A stretch of DNA of 43,314 nt from Acetobacteraceae bacterium (GTDB lineage Bacteria; Pseudomonadota; Alphaproteobacteria; Acetobacterales; Acetobacteraceae), in NCBI GenBank assembly GCA_027451405.1, contig DAIDJM010000041.1, positions 1 through 43,314 on the forward strand, written 5' to 3'. The position numbers and the translations under genes are program-made. How positions within the stretch are numbered: the stretch's first letter is position 1; each line of letters begins with the position of its first letter. Shown here piece after piece: positions 1 through 13,440 of this stretch. The notes under the pieces were generated by a model. That model worked only from the letters and a program-made list of their open reading frames with translations, made no database searches and was not told the origin of the DNA.

Positions 1-3607
<3,607 letters not shown>

Positions 3608-3611
<4 letters not shown>

Positions 3612-5377
3612 GCCGTCACCTCGAGCGGCGCGCAGGCCCGCGCCAGCCATGCCGCGACCTCCGGCTCGAGACGCGGCGTCAGCGTCTCGCGCACGCGCGC
3701 ATGATACCGGTCGACCCAGTCCCGCTCGGCCGCATCGAGCATCCCGGTCTCGATCAGCCGCCGGTCGAACGGAGCCAGCGTCAGCGTCTCGAACCGCAGG
3801 AACGGTTTCGCCGACGCGACCTCCGCCCGCTGCGTCAGCAGCAGATTTTCGAGCCGGATTCCATAGGCGCCGGGCAGATAGAAGCCGGGCTCGTCGGAGA
3901 CGATCATCCCCTCGCCGAAACCGGGCGGCCGCAGATAGGGCGAAATCGAGACCGGCCCTTCATGGACCGAGAGATAGCTGCCGACACCGTGCCCCGTTCC
4001 GTGATCGTAATCGAGGCCCACCCGCCACAGCGCCGCGCGCGCGAACGCATCGAGGCGCACGCCCGGCACGCCGTGCGGAAAGACGAGCGTCGCGATGGCG
4101 ATGTGCCCTTTGAGCACGCGCGTGAACCGATCGCGCACCTCCCCGGGCGGCTCGCCCGGCCCGGTCCAGACCGTGCGCGTCACATCGGTCGTTCCGTCCT
4201 CATATTGGCCGCCGCTGTCCACCAGCAGGACCTCGTTCTCGCGAATCGCCCGGTCGCTCGCCGGCGTCGCGCGATAATGGATGATCGCGCCATGCTCGCC
4301 CGCGCCCACGATCGAGGCGAAACTCGCGCCCCGGAACCGCTCGCCCTGCCCGCGCAGCGCGAGCAGCCGCTCCGCCACCGAGATTTCGGTCTCGCGCCCG
4401 GCGGCCCCGTCGAGCCAATGGAGAAAACGTGCGAGTGCCACGCCATCGCGCGCATGCGCGGCCCGGGCGCCCGCCTGCTCCACCGGATTTTTGCAGGCCT
4501 TCAGCGCCAGAACCGGATCGGGCGCATTCACCAGCGTCGCGCCTGCGCCTTGCAGCTCGGTCGCGAACCATGCCGCCATCCCACCCGGATCGATGCCGAC
4601 CCGTTGCCCCTTGAGCCCGGCCATCGCCTCGCGCAGGGCCGAGCGCGGCGCGATCGTCACCGCATTGCCGAGCCACCGCCGCGCCCGCTCATCGACCCGC
4701 GCCGGATCGAGAAACAGTTCCACATGCGCATCCGCATGCATCAGCGCGAACCCGAGCGCGAAGGGCGTGAACTCCACGTCGTCGCCGCGCACGTTGAGCA
4801 GCCACGCGATCGAGGCCGGATCGCCGAGCACGCAGGCCGAGAGTTTCGCCGCGCGCAGCGCCTCGGCCACCTGGGCGCGCTTGGCTTCGCTGGCCACGCC
4901 CGAAAACGCCAGATCGTGCGGCACCAGCGGCGAGGCCGGCGGCGGCGGCCGGTCCGCCCAGACCACGTCGATCAGATTTTCCGCCACCGGAACCAGCGTG
5001 AAACCGGCCTCCGCGAAGGGCCGCAGACCCTCGTTGCTGATCAGCCAGGGATCGTAGCCGAGCCGCCCCTGCGGCCAGCGCGCCGCCAGGAATTTCGCCG
5101 GCGGGGTCTCGGTCAAATGCAGCCGTTCCCAGAGCGCGCCATCGGTCTCGTTTTCCAGCTGCAACGTATAGCGGCCGTCGCTCCAGATCGCGGCCCCCTC
5201 GCGCATGACCGCCGCCAGCCCCGCGCTGCCGGTGAAGCCGGTGAGCCAGGCGAGACGCTCGGCCGAAGGCGGCACATATTCGCCGAGATGCTCGTCCGAG
5301 CGCGGCACGAGGAAGATGTCGAGCCCCTCCTGCCGCATCCGCGCGCGCACCGCTTCCAACCGCTCGGCCAGGTTCAT
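3608..5377 (-). CDS. pepP: Xaa-Pro aminopeptidase, M24 family
   Basis: Metallopeptidase that removes an N-terminal residue preceding proline. 589 aa: two creatinase/prolidase N-terminal domains (about 1-130 and 155-290), then the M24 pita-bread domain (about 300-530). The five metal ligands are visible: Asp387 and Asp398 (VDSGGQYEDGTTDVTRT), His463 (GTGHGVGSYLSVHEGP), Glu496 (SDEPGFY) and Glu510 (IRLENLL). A C-terminal extension of about 60 residues fits the eukaryotic-like long Xaa-Pro aminopeptidase subfamily (about 590-610 aa). ATG at 5377 overlaps the prmA stop (ATGA); the frame upstream of it is only a shadow of prmA. The symbol pepP is by family; the substrate is untested. Confidence 0.9.
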
Positions 5378-6252
5378 TTCCGCAGCACCATCGTTGCCCA
5401 GTTCCCATCCAGCAACAACCGCTCGAGCCGCAGCCCCTGCGCCCGGTGCGCGGCCAGCACCGCCCGCGCCTGCCCGGCCAGCAGCCCGGCCAGAATGGCG
5501 GTCCCGCCCGGCCGCAGCCCCGCCGCCAGCGCCGGCGCCATGCGGCAAAGCGGCCGCGCCAGAATGTTCGCGAACACCAGATCGTAGGGAAGATGGGCGC
5601 GAACGACGGGCGCCGCCCAAGCCTCGCCCACGCCGAGCCGCACCATCGTCCCCACGCCGTTGAGCTTCGTGTTCTGCCGCGCCGTCCGTATCGCCAGCGG
5701 ATCAATATCGCTGGCCACCACGCGGCGGTGCAGCAGCCGCGCCGCCGCGATCGCGAGAATCGCCGAGCCGCAGCCGAGATCGAGGATGCGCGCCGGCCGC
5801 CGCCACGCCACCCGCTCGAGCGCGCGCAGGCAACCCCGCGTCGATCCGTGCTCGCCCGACCCGAAAGCGAGCCCCGCATCGAGCCGCAACGTGATCCGCC
5901 CCGCCTGTTCCGGCTCGGCAACATGGGTGCCGCGCACCGCAAATCGCGAGCCGACGCTCTGCTCGGGAAACCCGTCATAGACCCGGGCCAGCCACCCATC
6001 CTCCAGGGTCGGCTCGCGGGCGAGCGGCGCCGCGACGCCGGTGGCCGCCGCCGCCATCGCCAGCGCCGCCTCGAGCGCCGCATCGTTCCGGGTGCGGGCG
6101 CGCAGCCCCTCGACGCGCCACAAGGCAGCGGCCTCGTCCACCACGAAAACCGACGTCGCCAGACAGTGCGGTGCCAGAGCCGCCTCATAGGCAGCGACCG
6201 CCGGCTCCGGCACGGTCACCGAAAGCGATTCGAGCCCCGCGACCGCGCTCAT
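5374..6252 (-). CDS. prmA: ribosomal protein L11 methyltransferase PrmA
   Basis: SAM-dependent methyltransferase that modifies ribosomal protein L11. 292 aa. Seen: an N-terminal substrate-recognition region (1-110), GLAFGSGEHGST at 127-138, the SAM-binding glycine motif LDLGCGSAILA at 157-167, the acidic ribose-binding loop VASDIDPLAI, and DLVFANILARPL, the PrmA form of motif IV. The N-terminal domain is low in identity but the core is typical. ATG at 6252 overlaps the TGA of uvrD (ATGA) and the stop overlaps the ATG of pepP (ATGA), so translational coupling is likely. Confidence 0.9.
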   Translation of the reverse strand: MSAVAGLESLSVTVPEPAVAAYEAALAPHCLATSVFVVDEAAALWRVEGLRARTRNDAALEAALAMAAAATGVAAPLAREPTLEDGWLARVYDGFPEQSVGSRFAVRGTHVAEPEQAGRITLRLDAGLAFGSGEHGSTRGCLRALERVAWRRPARILDLGCGSAILAIAAARLLHRRVVASDIDPLAIRTARQNTKLNGVGTMVRLGVGEAWAAPVVRAHLPYDLVFANILARPLCRMAPALAAGLRPGGTAILAGLLAGQARAVLAAHRAQGLRLERLLLDGNWATMVLRK

Positions 6253-8423
6253 GCCTTTTCCACGAAACGGTCGAGCACCCGCTTCTGCCCCGCTTTCTCG
6301 AACGCCACATCGAGCCGGTCGTCCTCGGCGCCCGTGACGATCCCGTAACCGAATTTCTCGTGGAAAACCCGCTGTCCCACGCTCACGGAATCCTGCCGCG
6401 CCGGCCGCCCCGGCTGCTCCCACGCTTCCACCACCCGCGCGCGCCGCGCGACCAGCGGACCGCCCGCGAACACGCTCGGCGCCGCCAGCCGCCGGTCCCG
6501 CGCCAGCGCCGCCGATCCGGTCCGCTCGATCTGCGCCTCCGGCAATTCCTCGATGAACCGGCTCGGTATCGTGCTCTGCCAGTTGGCGTAGATCCGCCGG
6601 TTCGCGGCATGGCTCACGATCGCCCGATGCCGCGCGCGCGTCAGCCCCACATAGGCGAGCCGCCGCTCCTCCTCGAGCCCCTTCTCGCCATTCTCGTCCA
6701 TCGCCCGCTGGCTCGGAAACAGCCCTTCCTCCCAGCCCGGCAGGAACACGGTGTCGAATTCGAGCCCTTTCGCCGCGTGCATGGTCATCACGAAAATACG
6801 GTCGCTGCCGCCCTGCTCCTCATTCTCCATGACCAGGGCGACATGATCGAGAAATCCCGGCAGCGTCTCGAAATCCGCCAGCGCGCGCACGAATTCCTTG
6901 AGGTTGTCGAGCCGGCCCGGCGCCTCGGGCGATTTATCCTGCCGCCACATCTCGGTATAGCCGCTCTCGTCGAGCAGCGTCGCCATCGTCACGACATGAC
7001 CCTCGCTCGCCAGCATGGCCCGCCAGCGCGCGAAGCCCCCCATCAGCTCGCCGAGCTTGCCGCGCATCTTGCCCGCAAGCGCCATCCGTTCCGCCGCCAC
7101 CGATAGCGAAACGGACTCACCCCGTGCCGCCTCGTGAAGCGCGCGCATCGCCGCATCCCCCATGCCGCGCTTCGGCACATTCACGATCCGCTCGAAGGCC
7201 AGATCGTCCGAGGGTTGCACGAGCACGCGCGCATAGGCGATCGCATCGCGAATTTCCGCCCGCTCATAGAACCGCAGCCCGCCCACGATGCGATAGGGCA
7301 GCCCGAGCGTGATGAATCGCTCCTCGAACGACCGCGTCTGGTGCCCGGCCCGCACCAGCACGGCGATTTCCGAAAGGCGATGCCCCTCGCGCCGCAGCGC
7401 CTCCGCGCGCTCGCCCACCATGCGCGCCTCTTCCTCCGAATCCCAGAGCGAGACGACATGGACGCGGTCGCCGCTCTGATCCGCGCGTCCCGCGCGCAGC
7501 GTCTTGCCGAGCCGGCCCGCATTATGCGCAATCAGCCCCGAGGCCGCGGCCAGGATCGGCGCGGTCGAGCGGTAATTGCGCTCGAGCCGGACGATCCGCG
7601 CGCCCGGAAAGTCCTTCTCGAACCGCAATATGTTCTCCACCTCGGCGCCGCGCCACGAATAGATCGACTGGTCGTCGTCGCCGACGCAGCAGATATTCTT
7701 CGATTCCTGCGCCAGCAGCCGCAGCCAGAGATACTGCACCACGTTGGTGTCCTGATACTCATCGACCAGGACATAGCGGAACATCCGATGATATTGCGCC
7801 AGCACTTCCGGCTGGGTACGCAATATCTCCGTCATGTGCAGCAGCAGATCCCCGAAATCCGCCGCATTCAGCCCGCGCAGCCGCTCCTGATAGGCGGCAT
7901 AAACCTCCCCCGCGCGCCCCGCGCAGAAATCCCCCGCCTCCGCCGCACTCACCCGCGCCGGCGCCAGCCCCCGATCCTTCCAGCGCTGCATCAGCGCCAT
8001 CACCGCCTGCGGCGGCCAGCGCTTCGCATCGACCCGCAGCGCCTCCATCACCTGCTTCAGCAGCCGCAGCTGATCATCGCTATCGAGAATCGAAAACCCC
8101 GAGCTGAGCCCCACCAGCTCCGCATGCCGCCGCAACATGCGCGCGCACAGCGCATGAAACGTGCCCAGCCAAAGCCCCTCCACCGGACGCCCGAGCAGCG
8201 CGCTCACCCGCTCGCGCATCTCCCGCGCCGCCTTATTCGTGAACGTCACCGCCAGGACCTGCCCCGGCGAGGCCCGCGCCGTGAGCAGGATATGCGCAAA
8301 CCGCGTGGTCAGCACACGCGTCTTGCCGGTGCCGGCGCCGGCCAGCACCAGCAACGGCCCGTCCACGGATTCGACCGCTTCGCGCTGTTCGGGGTTCAGC
8401 GCCGCCAGGTAATCGACAACCAT
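6249..8423 (-). CDS. uvrD: UvrD/PcrA-type DNA helicase II
   Basis: Superfamily 1A 3'-5' helicase of nucleotide excision repair, mismatch repair and clearing of RecA filaments. 724 aa, normal length. Seen: Q motif LNPEQREAV near residue 9, Walker A GAGTGKT at 29-35, motif II VLVDEYQDTN near 225, motif III DDDQSIYSWRGA, motif IV RLERNYRST, and motif VI LAYVGLTRARHRA near 600. The C-terminus carries the Tudor-like element VGQRVFHEKFGYGIVTG found in UvrD/PcrA. The start MVVDYLAALNPEQREAV follows a T/A-rich palindromic intergenic stretch. It is the first gene of a four-gene minus-strand chain with 4-bp overlaps (uvrD, prmA, pepP, thioesterase). Confidence 0.94.
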   Translation of the reverse strand: MVVDYLAALNPEQREAVESVDGPLLVLAGAGTGKTRVLTTRFAHILLTARASPGQVLAVTFTNKAAREMRERVSALLGRPVEGLWLGTFHALCARMLRRHAELVGLSSGFSILDSDDQLRLLKQVMEALRVDAKRWPPQAVMALMQRWKDRGLAPARVSAAEAGDFCAGRAGEVYAAYQERLRGLNAADFGDLLLHMTEILRTQPEVLAQYHRMFRYVLVDEYQDTNVVQYLWLRLLAQESKNICCVGDDDQSIYSWRGAEVENILRFEKDFPGARIVRLERNYRSTAPILAAASGLIAHNAGRLGKTLRAGRADQSGDRVHVVSLWDSEEEARMVGERAEALRREGHRLSEIAVLVRAGHQTRSFEERFITLGLPYRIVGGLRFYERAEIRDAIAYARVLVQPSDDLAFERIVNVPKRGMGDAAMRALHEAARGESVSLSVAAERMALAGKMRGKLGELMGGFARWRAMLASEGHVVTMATLLDESGYTEMWRQDKSPEAPGRLDNLKEFVRALADFETLPGFLDHVALVMENEEQGGSDRIFVMTMHAAKGLEFDTVFLPGWEEGLFPSQRAMDENGEKGLEEERRLAYVGLTRARHRAIVSHAANRRIYANWQSTIPSRFIEELPEAQIERTGSAALARDRRLAAPSVFAGGPLVARRARVVEAWEQPGRPARQDSVSVGQRVFHEKFGYGIVTGAEDDRLDVAFEKAGQKRVLDRFVEKA

Positions 8424-8431
8424 TCAAGAAT

Positions 8432-8455
8432 GTTCTTTTTTTGAAAAAAAAGAAC
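8432..8455. repeat. A/T-rich palindrome just upstream of uvrD
   Basis: GTTC followed by seven T, one G, eight A and GAAC forms a near-perfect palindrome 9 bp from the uvrD start codon. It lies between metF and uvrD, both on the minus strand. It could be a terminator-type hairpin or an upstream regulatory structure for uvrD. This stretch is strikingly AT-rich compared with its surroundings. Confidence 0.6.
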
Positions 8456-8511
8456 CAAAAAAACTTTTTCGTATTAGACGGAGGCTGGAACGACCGCCAC
8501 GCCCAACAAGA

Positions 8512-8550
8512 TAAAGTCTTTTTGCTTCTTTTTCTTCAGAAAAAGAAGAA
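8512..8550. repeat. T/A-rich palindromic repeat, copy 1
   Basis: Contains AAGTCTTTTTG followed by a 10-bp stem CTTCTTTTTC (8525-8534) / GAAAAAGAAG (8539-8548) with loop TTCA. The same unit occurs at 17860-17883 in opposite orientation and at 18701-18742. It sits directly after the metF stop, so on the minus strand it could serve as the metF terminator. Confidence 0.75.
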
Positions 8551-8557
8551 TCCCTTC

Positions 8558-9511
8558 TCATTCTTTAGGCCGCACGCCAAGTATATGCGCAATCGCGTAT
8601 GTCAAATCCGGCCGGTTCAACGTATAAAAGTGAAACTCATCCACGCCGCTCGCCTGCAACAGCCGCACCTGCTCGGCCGCCACGACGGCGGCCACCATCC
8701 GCCGCGTCTCGGGATCGTTTTCGGTCCCCTCGAAGAGTCGCGCCATCCAGTCCGGCACGCTGGCGCCGCAGGCGGCGCTGAATTTCTTCGCCTGCGCGAA
8801 ATTCGACACCGGCATGATGCCCGGCACGATCGGCGCCGTGATCCCGGCCGCGAGACAACGGTCGAGAAACCGCAGATACACATCCGTATCGAAAAAATAC
8901 TGCGTGATCGCCCGGGTCGCGCCGGCGTCGAGCTTGCGGCGCAGATTGTCGAGATCGGCGTCCGGGCTCGCCGCGGTGGGATGCGTCTCGGGATAGGCCG
9001 CGACGGTGATCTCGAACGGCGCCACGCGCAGCAGGCCGGCCACCAGGTCGGCGGCATAGGCATAGCCCCCTTCGGCCGGCGCGTAGTCGCCGCCGCCCGG
9101 CACATCGCCGCGCAGCGCCACGATATGCCGCACGCCCGCCTCCCAATAGGCGGCCGCCACCGCATCCACCGCCTCGCGCCGCGCGCCCACGCAGGTCAGG
9201 TGCGCCGCCGGCACGAGGCTCGTCTCGCGCACGAGCCGTTCCACGGTCGCGTGCGTGCGCGCCTGCGTGCTGCCCCCTGCCCCGTAGGTCACCGACACGA
9301 AGCGCGGCGCCAGCGGCTCGAGCCGCCGGATGCAGGCCCAGAGCTGCGCCTCCAAGGCCGGCGTGCTCGGCGGGAAAAACTCGAAACTGAGCAGCGGCGG
9401 CGCGTCGCCCGCATCCGCCACCGGCAGGCGCGCCACGCGCGGACCGGTCAGCCAGCGCTCGAGCGTCCCGATATCCCCGTTGCGGCCCATCTGGTTCATC
9501 GCGCCGAACAT
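8558..9511 (-). CDS. metF: 5,10-methylenetetrahydrofolate reductase
   Basis: FAD-dependent TIM-barrel enzyme that reduces methylene-THF to methyl-THF for methionine synthesis. About 317 aa. Seen: LLSFEFFPP (strand 1 with the catalytic Glu), VSVTYGAGGSTQ, HLTCVGA, IVALRGDVP, YPETHPTA, ITQYFFD, PIVPGIMPV and the C-terminal EFHFYTLNRPDLT. This is the complete MetF motif series. The start is uncertain: ATG at 9511, 9499 and 9490 are all in frame and none has a clear Shine-Dalgarno; 9511 is given as the longest ATG form. The divergent gene is mlaA. No methionine-type riboswitch could be recognised in the 120-bp divergent gap. Confidence 0.93.
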   Translation of the reverse strand: MFGAMNQMGRNGDIGTLERWLTGPRVARLPVADAGDAPPLLSFEFFPPSTPALEAQLWACIRRLEPLAPRFVSVTYGAGGSTQARTHATVERLVRETSLVPAAHLTCVGARREAVDAVAAAYWEAGVRHIVALRGDVPGGGDYAPAEGGYAYAADLVAGLLRVAPFEITVAAYPETHPTAASPDADLDNLRRKLDAGATRAITQYFFDTDVYLRFLDRCLAAGITAPIVPGIMPVSNFAQAKKFSAACGASVPDWMARLFEGTENDPETRRMVAAVVAAEQVRLLQASGVDEFHFYTLNRPDLTYAIAHILGVRPKE

Positions 9512-9563
9512 GGCCGCCGGGCGGCGCGCCCGGCAAGGGGGCAACCTGCCCGTCCGGGCCGCG

Positions 9564-9591
9564 TTGCGGCACTTCGTGCAGGTGCTAGAAA
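9564..9591 (+). promoter_or_regulatory. candidate sigma70-type promoter for mlaA-mlaC
   Basis: TTGCGG at 9564-9569 and TAGAAA at 9586-9591 are separated by 16 bp in the divergent gap between metF and mlaA, about 43 bp before the mlaA ATG. This rests on hexamer similarity only; in such GC-rich DNA the assignment is weak. Confidence 0.3.
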
Positions 9592-9633
9592 CCCGGGTGC
9601 GGGTATTCTCCCGCGAGCCGAAGGGTCCCCTCG

Positions 9634-10404
9634 ATGCGTGCTCCGCATATCCTGCGCCCGGCCCTGTGCCTCGGTTTCGGCCTGGCCACGCTCGCGGCCT
9701 GCGCCACCAAACCGCCCGCCAGCGACCCCGAGGCGCTCCAGGAATACCAGCAGACCAACGACCCGCTGGAGCCCACCAACCGCTTCTTCTACCGCGTGAA
9801 CAACACGCTCGACGCCTATCTGCTGAAGCCCGCCGCCCAGGCCTATGTGTTCGTCCTGCCGATCCCGGTGCGCAACGGCGTCCATAATTTCCTGTCCAAC
9901 CTCTCGAGCCCCGTGCTGCTCGCCGACGACGTCACCCAGGGCAAACCCCGCCGCGCCGGCGACACGTTCATGCGCTTCATGATCAATTCCACGGCCGGCG
10001 TGGTCGGCCTGTTCGACGTCGCGAAGGAAGTCGGCTATCCCGGCCATGACAGCAATTTCGGCGTCACGCTCGCGCTCTGGGGCGTGCCCGAGGGGCCGTT
10101 CCTCTATCTGCCGTTCCTCGGCCCCAGCAGCCCGCGCGCCTTCACCGGCTTCGCGGTCGACACCGCCGCCGATCCGTTCAATTATGTGCCGCACGGCTAT
10201 GGCCTGCTCACCCTGAACTGGGCCCGCTTCGGCCTCGGCACGCTCGACACCCGCTCGCGCTATCTCGGCGACATCGAAAAGGTGAAGGCCACCGCGCTCG
10301 ACCCCTACGCCACCTTCCGCAGCCTTTACCGGCAGAACACCCAGTCGCAGATCGAGAAGGTCCGCGACGACAACCGGGCCACCACGCCCGACTGGTACCA
10401 ATGA
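9634..10404 (+). CDS. mlaA: MlaA (VacJ) family outer-membrane lipoprotein
   Basis: Outer-membrane lipoprotein that extracts misplaced phospholipids from the outer leaflet and passes them to periplasmic MlaC. 256 aa. Seen: a signal peptide ending in the lipobox LAAC with lipidated Cys23, then NDPLEPTNRFFYRVNN, the VacJ hallmark, FMINSTAGVVGLFDVA, and the GPFLYLPFLGPSSPR motif. The stop overlaps the ATG of the following mlaC (ATGA), so the two act together. The MlaFEDB transporter genes are not adjacent. Confidence 0.93.
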   Translation: MRAPHILRPALCLGFGLATLAACATKPPASDPEALQEYQQTNDPLEPTNRFFYRVNNTLDAYLLKPAAQAYVFVLPIPVRNGVHNFLSNLSSPVLLADDVTQGKPRRAGDTFMRFMINSTAGVVGLFDVAKEVGYPGHDSNFGVTLALWGVPEGPFLYLPFLGPSSPRAFTGFAVDTAADPFNYVPHGYGLLTLNWARFGLGTLDTRSRYLGDIEKVKATALDPYATFRSLYRQNTQSQIEKVRDDNRATTPDWYQ

Positions 10405-11030
10405 CGGAGACGCGCCCGCCCATGCTCTTCACCCGCCGTCGTTTCCTGCTCGCCGCCTCCCTGCTCACCGCCGCCCTCGCCACGGGCCTGCGGCCGGCCG
10501 CGGCCCAGGTTCAGGGCGCCGAGCCCTTCGTGAAATCCTTTGCCAGCCAGCTCGTCGGCATCGTCAACAGCCCGCAATCCGAGGCCGCGAAACAGGCCGC
10601 CCTCGGCCCGGTGATCGACCAGAATGTCGACGTGCCGGCGATCGCCCGCTTCTGCCTCGGCCGTTTCTGGAGCCAGGCGACCCCGGCGCAGCAGCAGGAA
10701 TACGTCGCCCTGTTCCACAAGGTCCTGCTGCGCAACATCACCGGCCATCTCGGCGAATATCGCGGCGTCACCTACCAGGTCACCGGCACGCGCAATCAGG
10801 GCGGCGAGGAGCTGGTCGGCACCACGATCGACCGTCCCCAGCAGCAGCCGATCGACGTGGAATGGGTGGTCAGCGGCCAGAGCGGCGCCCCCAAGGTGGT
10901 CGACGTGATCGCCGAAGGCACCAGCCTGCGGCTCACACAGCGCCAGGACTACGCCAGCTATCTCAGCCGCCACAGTTTCAATATCGATACGCTGATCGCA
11001 GCGCTCCGCCGCCAGCTCGCGCGCACCTGA
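10401..11030 (+). CDS. mlaC: MlaC/Ttg2D family periplasmic phospholipid-binding protein
   Basis: Periplasmic carrier that ferries phospholipid between MlaA and the inner-membrane MlaFEDB complex. 209 aa. Seen: an N-terminal [17 protein letters not shown] signal sequence, Arg-rich enough to suggest possible Tat export, with a probable cleavage after PAAA. The mature domain shows the family pattern [38 protein letters not shown] and [24 protein letters not shown]. It is translationally coupled to mlaA by a 4-bp overlap. A non-coding gap of about 170 bp follows before hppA. Confidence 0.9.
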   Translation: MTETRPPMLFTRRRFLLAASLLTAALATGLRPAAAQVQGAEPFVKSFASQLVGIVNSPQSEAAKQAALGPVIDQNVDVPAIARFCLGRFWSQATPAQQQEYVALFHKVLLRNITGHLGEYRGVTYQVTGTRNQGGEELVGTTIDRPQQQPIDVEWVVSGQSGAPKVVDVIAEGTSLRLTQRQDYASYLSRHSFNIDTLIAALRRQLART

Positions 11031-11202
11031 CCGTTCCCGCCATGCCCGGCCCCGCCCCGCCCCATGCAGCGGGCGCGGGGCTCGGTTCCGTTGCCGCCTT
11101 CCGGTCCATCTGCCACAAACGCGGCCCAAGGCCCGGCCGCGCTCGCGCGCCGGGACAATCAGAATGGCGCGCCCAGCGCCGCAATCCGGAGATTCGCCCT
11201 TC

Positions 11203-13296
11203 ATGATCGCCTATCTCGCGATCCTCGCCTGCGGCGCGGTGGCTCTCGTATACGGCAACAACACCCGCCGGCAGGTACTCGCCGCCGACGCCGGCACGGC
11301 CCGCATGCAGGAGATCGCCGCCGCCGTCCAGGAAGGCGCGCGCGCCTATCTCAACCGCCAATACCTCACGATCGCCATGGTCGGCGTGGTCATCCTGGCC
11401 CTCCTCGCCTTCGGCCTCGGCTGGCGCGTGGGCCTGGGCTTCGGCATCGGCGCCGTTCTCTCGGGTGCTGCCGGCTATGTCGGCATGAACGTCTCGGTCC
11501 GCGCCAACGTCCGCACCGCCCAGGCCTCCCGCCAGGGCCTCGCCGCCGGCCTCGACATCGCCTTCAAGGCCGGCGCCATCACCGGCATGCTGGTGGTGGG
11601 CTTAGGCCTGCTCGGCGTCGCCGCCTACTACCTCTATCTGCGCCAGACCGTTCCCGGCCCGAGCCTCCGCCCGGTGCTCGAGGCGCTGGTCGGCCTCTCC
11701 TTCGGCGCCTCGCTGATCTCGATCTTCGCCCGTCTCGGCGGCGGCATCTTCACCAAGGGCGCCGATGTCGGCGCCGACCTCGTGGGCAAGGTCGAAGCCG
11801 GCATCCCCGAGGATGACCCCCGCAACCCCGCCGTCATCGCCGACAATGTGGGCGACAATGTCGGCGACTGCGCCGGCATGGCCGCCGACCTGTTCGAGAC
11901 CTACGTCGTCACGATCGTCGCCACCATGCTGCTCGCCGCGATCTTCTTCGTCGATCCGGCGGTGCGCGACGCCGCCATGAAGCTGCCGCTGATGATCGGC
12001 GGCGTCTGCATCCTGACCTCGGTCGCCGGCACCTATTACGTGAAGCTCGACGAACGCGGCCGCATCATGCAGGCGCTCTATCGCGGCCTGCTCGTCACCG
12101 GCGGCCTCTCGGTCATCGGCATCGCCTTCGTCATCGCGCTGACGGTCGGGCTCACCGCCCGGATGGCCATGCCGGACGGCGGCACGACGACCGGCTTCGC
12201 CCTGCTCGGCTGTGCCATCGTCGGCCTCGCCGTCACCGGCGCGATCGTCTGGATCACGGAATATTACACCAGCACGTCCTTCCGCCCGGTCCGCAGCATC
12301 GCGCAAAGCTCCACCACCGGCCACGGCACCAACGTGATCCAGGGGCTCGCGGTCTCGATGGAAGCGACCGCGCTGCCGGTGATCGTGATTTCCATCGGCA
12401 TCATCCTCGCCTACAGCCTCGCCGGCCTGTTCGGCATCGCCATCGCCGCCACCACCATGCTGGCGCTGGCCGGCATGATCGTCGCGCTCGACGCCTACGG
12501 CCCGGTCACCGACAATGCCGGCGGCATCGCCGAGATGGCCGACCTGCCCGCCGAAGTCCGCAAGACCACCGACGCGCTCGACGCGGTCGGCAACACCACC
12601 AAGGCGGTCACCAAGGGCTATGCGATCGGCTCCGCCGGCCTCGCCTCGCTCGTGCTGTTCGCCGCCTACACGCAGGACCTCACCCACTACTTCCCCACCC
12701 TGCACGTCGATTTCGCGCTGCAGAACCCCTACGTGGTAATCGGCCTCTTCCTCGGCGGCCTGCTGCCCTATCTGTTCGGCGCGCTCGGCATGACCGCGGT
12801 TGGCCGCGCCGCCGGCAGCGTGGTGATCGAGGTGCGGCGCCAGTTCCGCGACATCCCCGGCATCATGGAAGGCACCGGCAAGCCCGAATATGGCCGCGCC
12901 GTCGACCTGCTGACCCGCGCCGCGATCCGCGAAATGATCGCGCCGAGCCTGCTGCCGGTGCTCGCCCCGGTGGTGGTCTATTTCGTGATCGCCATCGCCG
13001 CCGGCCGCGCCGCCGCCTTCGCCGCGCTCGGCGCGATGCTGCTCGGCACGATCGTCACCGGCCTCTTCGTCGCGATCTCCATGACCTCGGGCGGCGGCGC
13101 CTGGGACAATGCGAAGAAATACATCGAGGAAGGCAATCACGGCGGCAAAGGCTCCGAGGCCCACAAGGCCGCGGTCACCGGCGACACGGTCGGCGATCCC
13201 TACAAGGACACGGCCGGCCCGGCAGTGAACCCGATGATCAAGATCACGAACATCGTGGCGCTGCTGCTGCTGGCCGCCCTGGCGGCGGCGCGCTAG
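11203..13296 (+). CDS. hppA: membrane-bound proton-translocating pyrophosphatase, K+-independent type
   Basis: Integral membrane pump (16 transmembrane segments expected) that couples PPi hydrolysis to H+ transport. 697 aa. Seen: the PPi/Mg site region [18 protein letters not shown] from Asp188, followed by [21 protein letters not shown], then [16 protein letters not shown] with Lys467. Lys in this motif marks the K+-independent subgroup, whereas K+-dependent enzymes have Ala. The C-terminus has [12 protein letters not shown] and [18 protein letters not shown] at 11203 is chosen because family members start [11 protein letters not shown]-like and GGAG lies upstream; ATG at 11164 is also in frame. 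A soluble pyrophosphatase gene follows. Confidence 0.95.
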   Translation: MIAYLAILACGAVALVYGNNTRRQVLAADAGTARMQEIAAAVQEGARAYLNRQYLTIAMVGVVILALLAFGLGWRVGLGFGIGAVLSGAAGYVGMNVSVRANVRTAQASRQGLAAGLDIAFKAGAITGMLVVGLGLLGVAAYYLYLRQTVPGPSLRPVLEALVGLSFGASLISIFARLGGGIFTKGADVGADLVGKVEAGIPEDDPRNPAVIADNVGDNVGDCAGMAADLFETYVVTIVATMLLAAIFFVDPAVRDAAMKLPLMIGGVCILTSVAGTYYVKLDERGRIMQALYRGLLVTGGLSVIGIAFVIALTVGLTARMAMPDGGTTTGFALLGCAIVGLAVTGAIVWITEYYTSTSFRPVRSIAQSSTTGHGTNVIQGLAVSMEATALPVIVISIGIILAYSLAGLFGIAIAATTMLALAGMIVALDAYGPVTDNAGGIAEMADLPAEVRKTTDALDAVGNTTKAVTKGYAIGSAGLASLVLFAAYTQDLTHYFPTLHVDFALQNPYVVIGLFLGGLLPYLFGALGMTAVGRAAGSVVIEVRRQFRDIPGIMEGTGKPEYGRAVDLLTRAAIREMIAPSLLPVLAPVVVYFVIAIAAGRAAAFAALGAMLLGTIVTGLFVAISMTSGGGAWDNAKKYIEEGNHGGKGSEAHKAAVTGDTVGDPYKDTAGPAVNPMIKITNIVALLLLAALAAAR

Positions 13297-13304
13297 ACGG
13301 GCGT

Positions 13305-13399
13305 GCCTCCGGCGGGCAGGGGGCTTTGCCCCCTGCACCCCCACTGGGGCCGAAAGGCCCCAGCTTGGTGCAGGAGCAGAGCCCCTGCCCGCCGGAGGC
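13305..13399. repeat. GC-rich modular palindromic repeat, copy 2
   Basis: Left arm GCCTCCGGCGGGCAGGGG, a GGGGCTTTGCCCC hairpin, the inner palindrome CTGGGGCC-GAAA-GGCCCCAG, and right arm CCCCTGCCCGCCGGAGGC. It is the shortest complete inverted unit in the window and fills most of the hppA-ppa gap. It may act as a terminator or mRNA-stabilising structure after hppA. Confidence 0.85.
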
Positions 13400-13440
13400 A
13401 AATCGTTCTAGTTTCCCCGCCGTAACTCATCGAGGCCACC

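Noticed and set aside
9512-9633. Methionine-type riboswitch before metF
   Set aside because: I could not match the conserved core of any SAM or SAH riboswitch class in this 122-bp gap on the minus strand.
11602-13401. Long minus-strand open frame opposite hppA
   Set aside because: Shadow of the high-GC hppA gene and the adjoining repeat; composition is His/Asp/Gly/Arg-rich with no recognisable motif.
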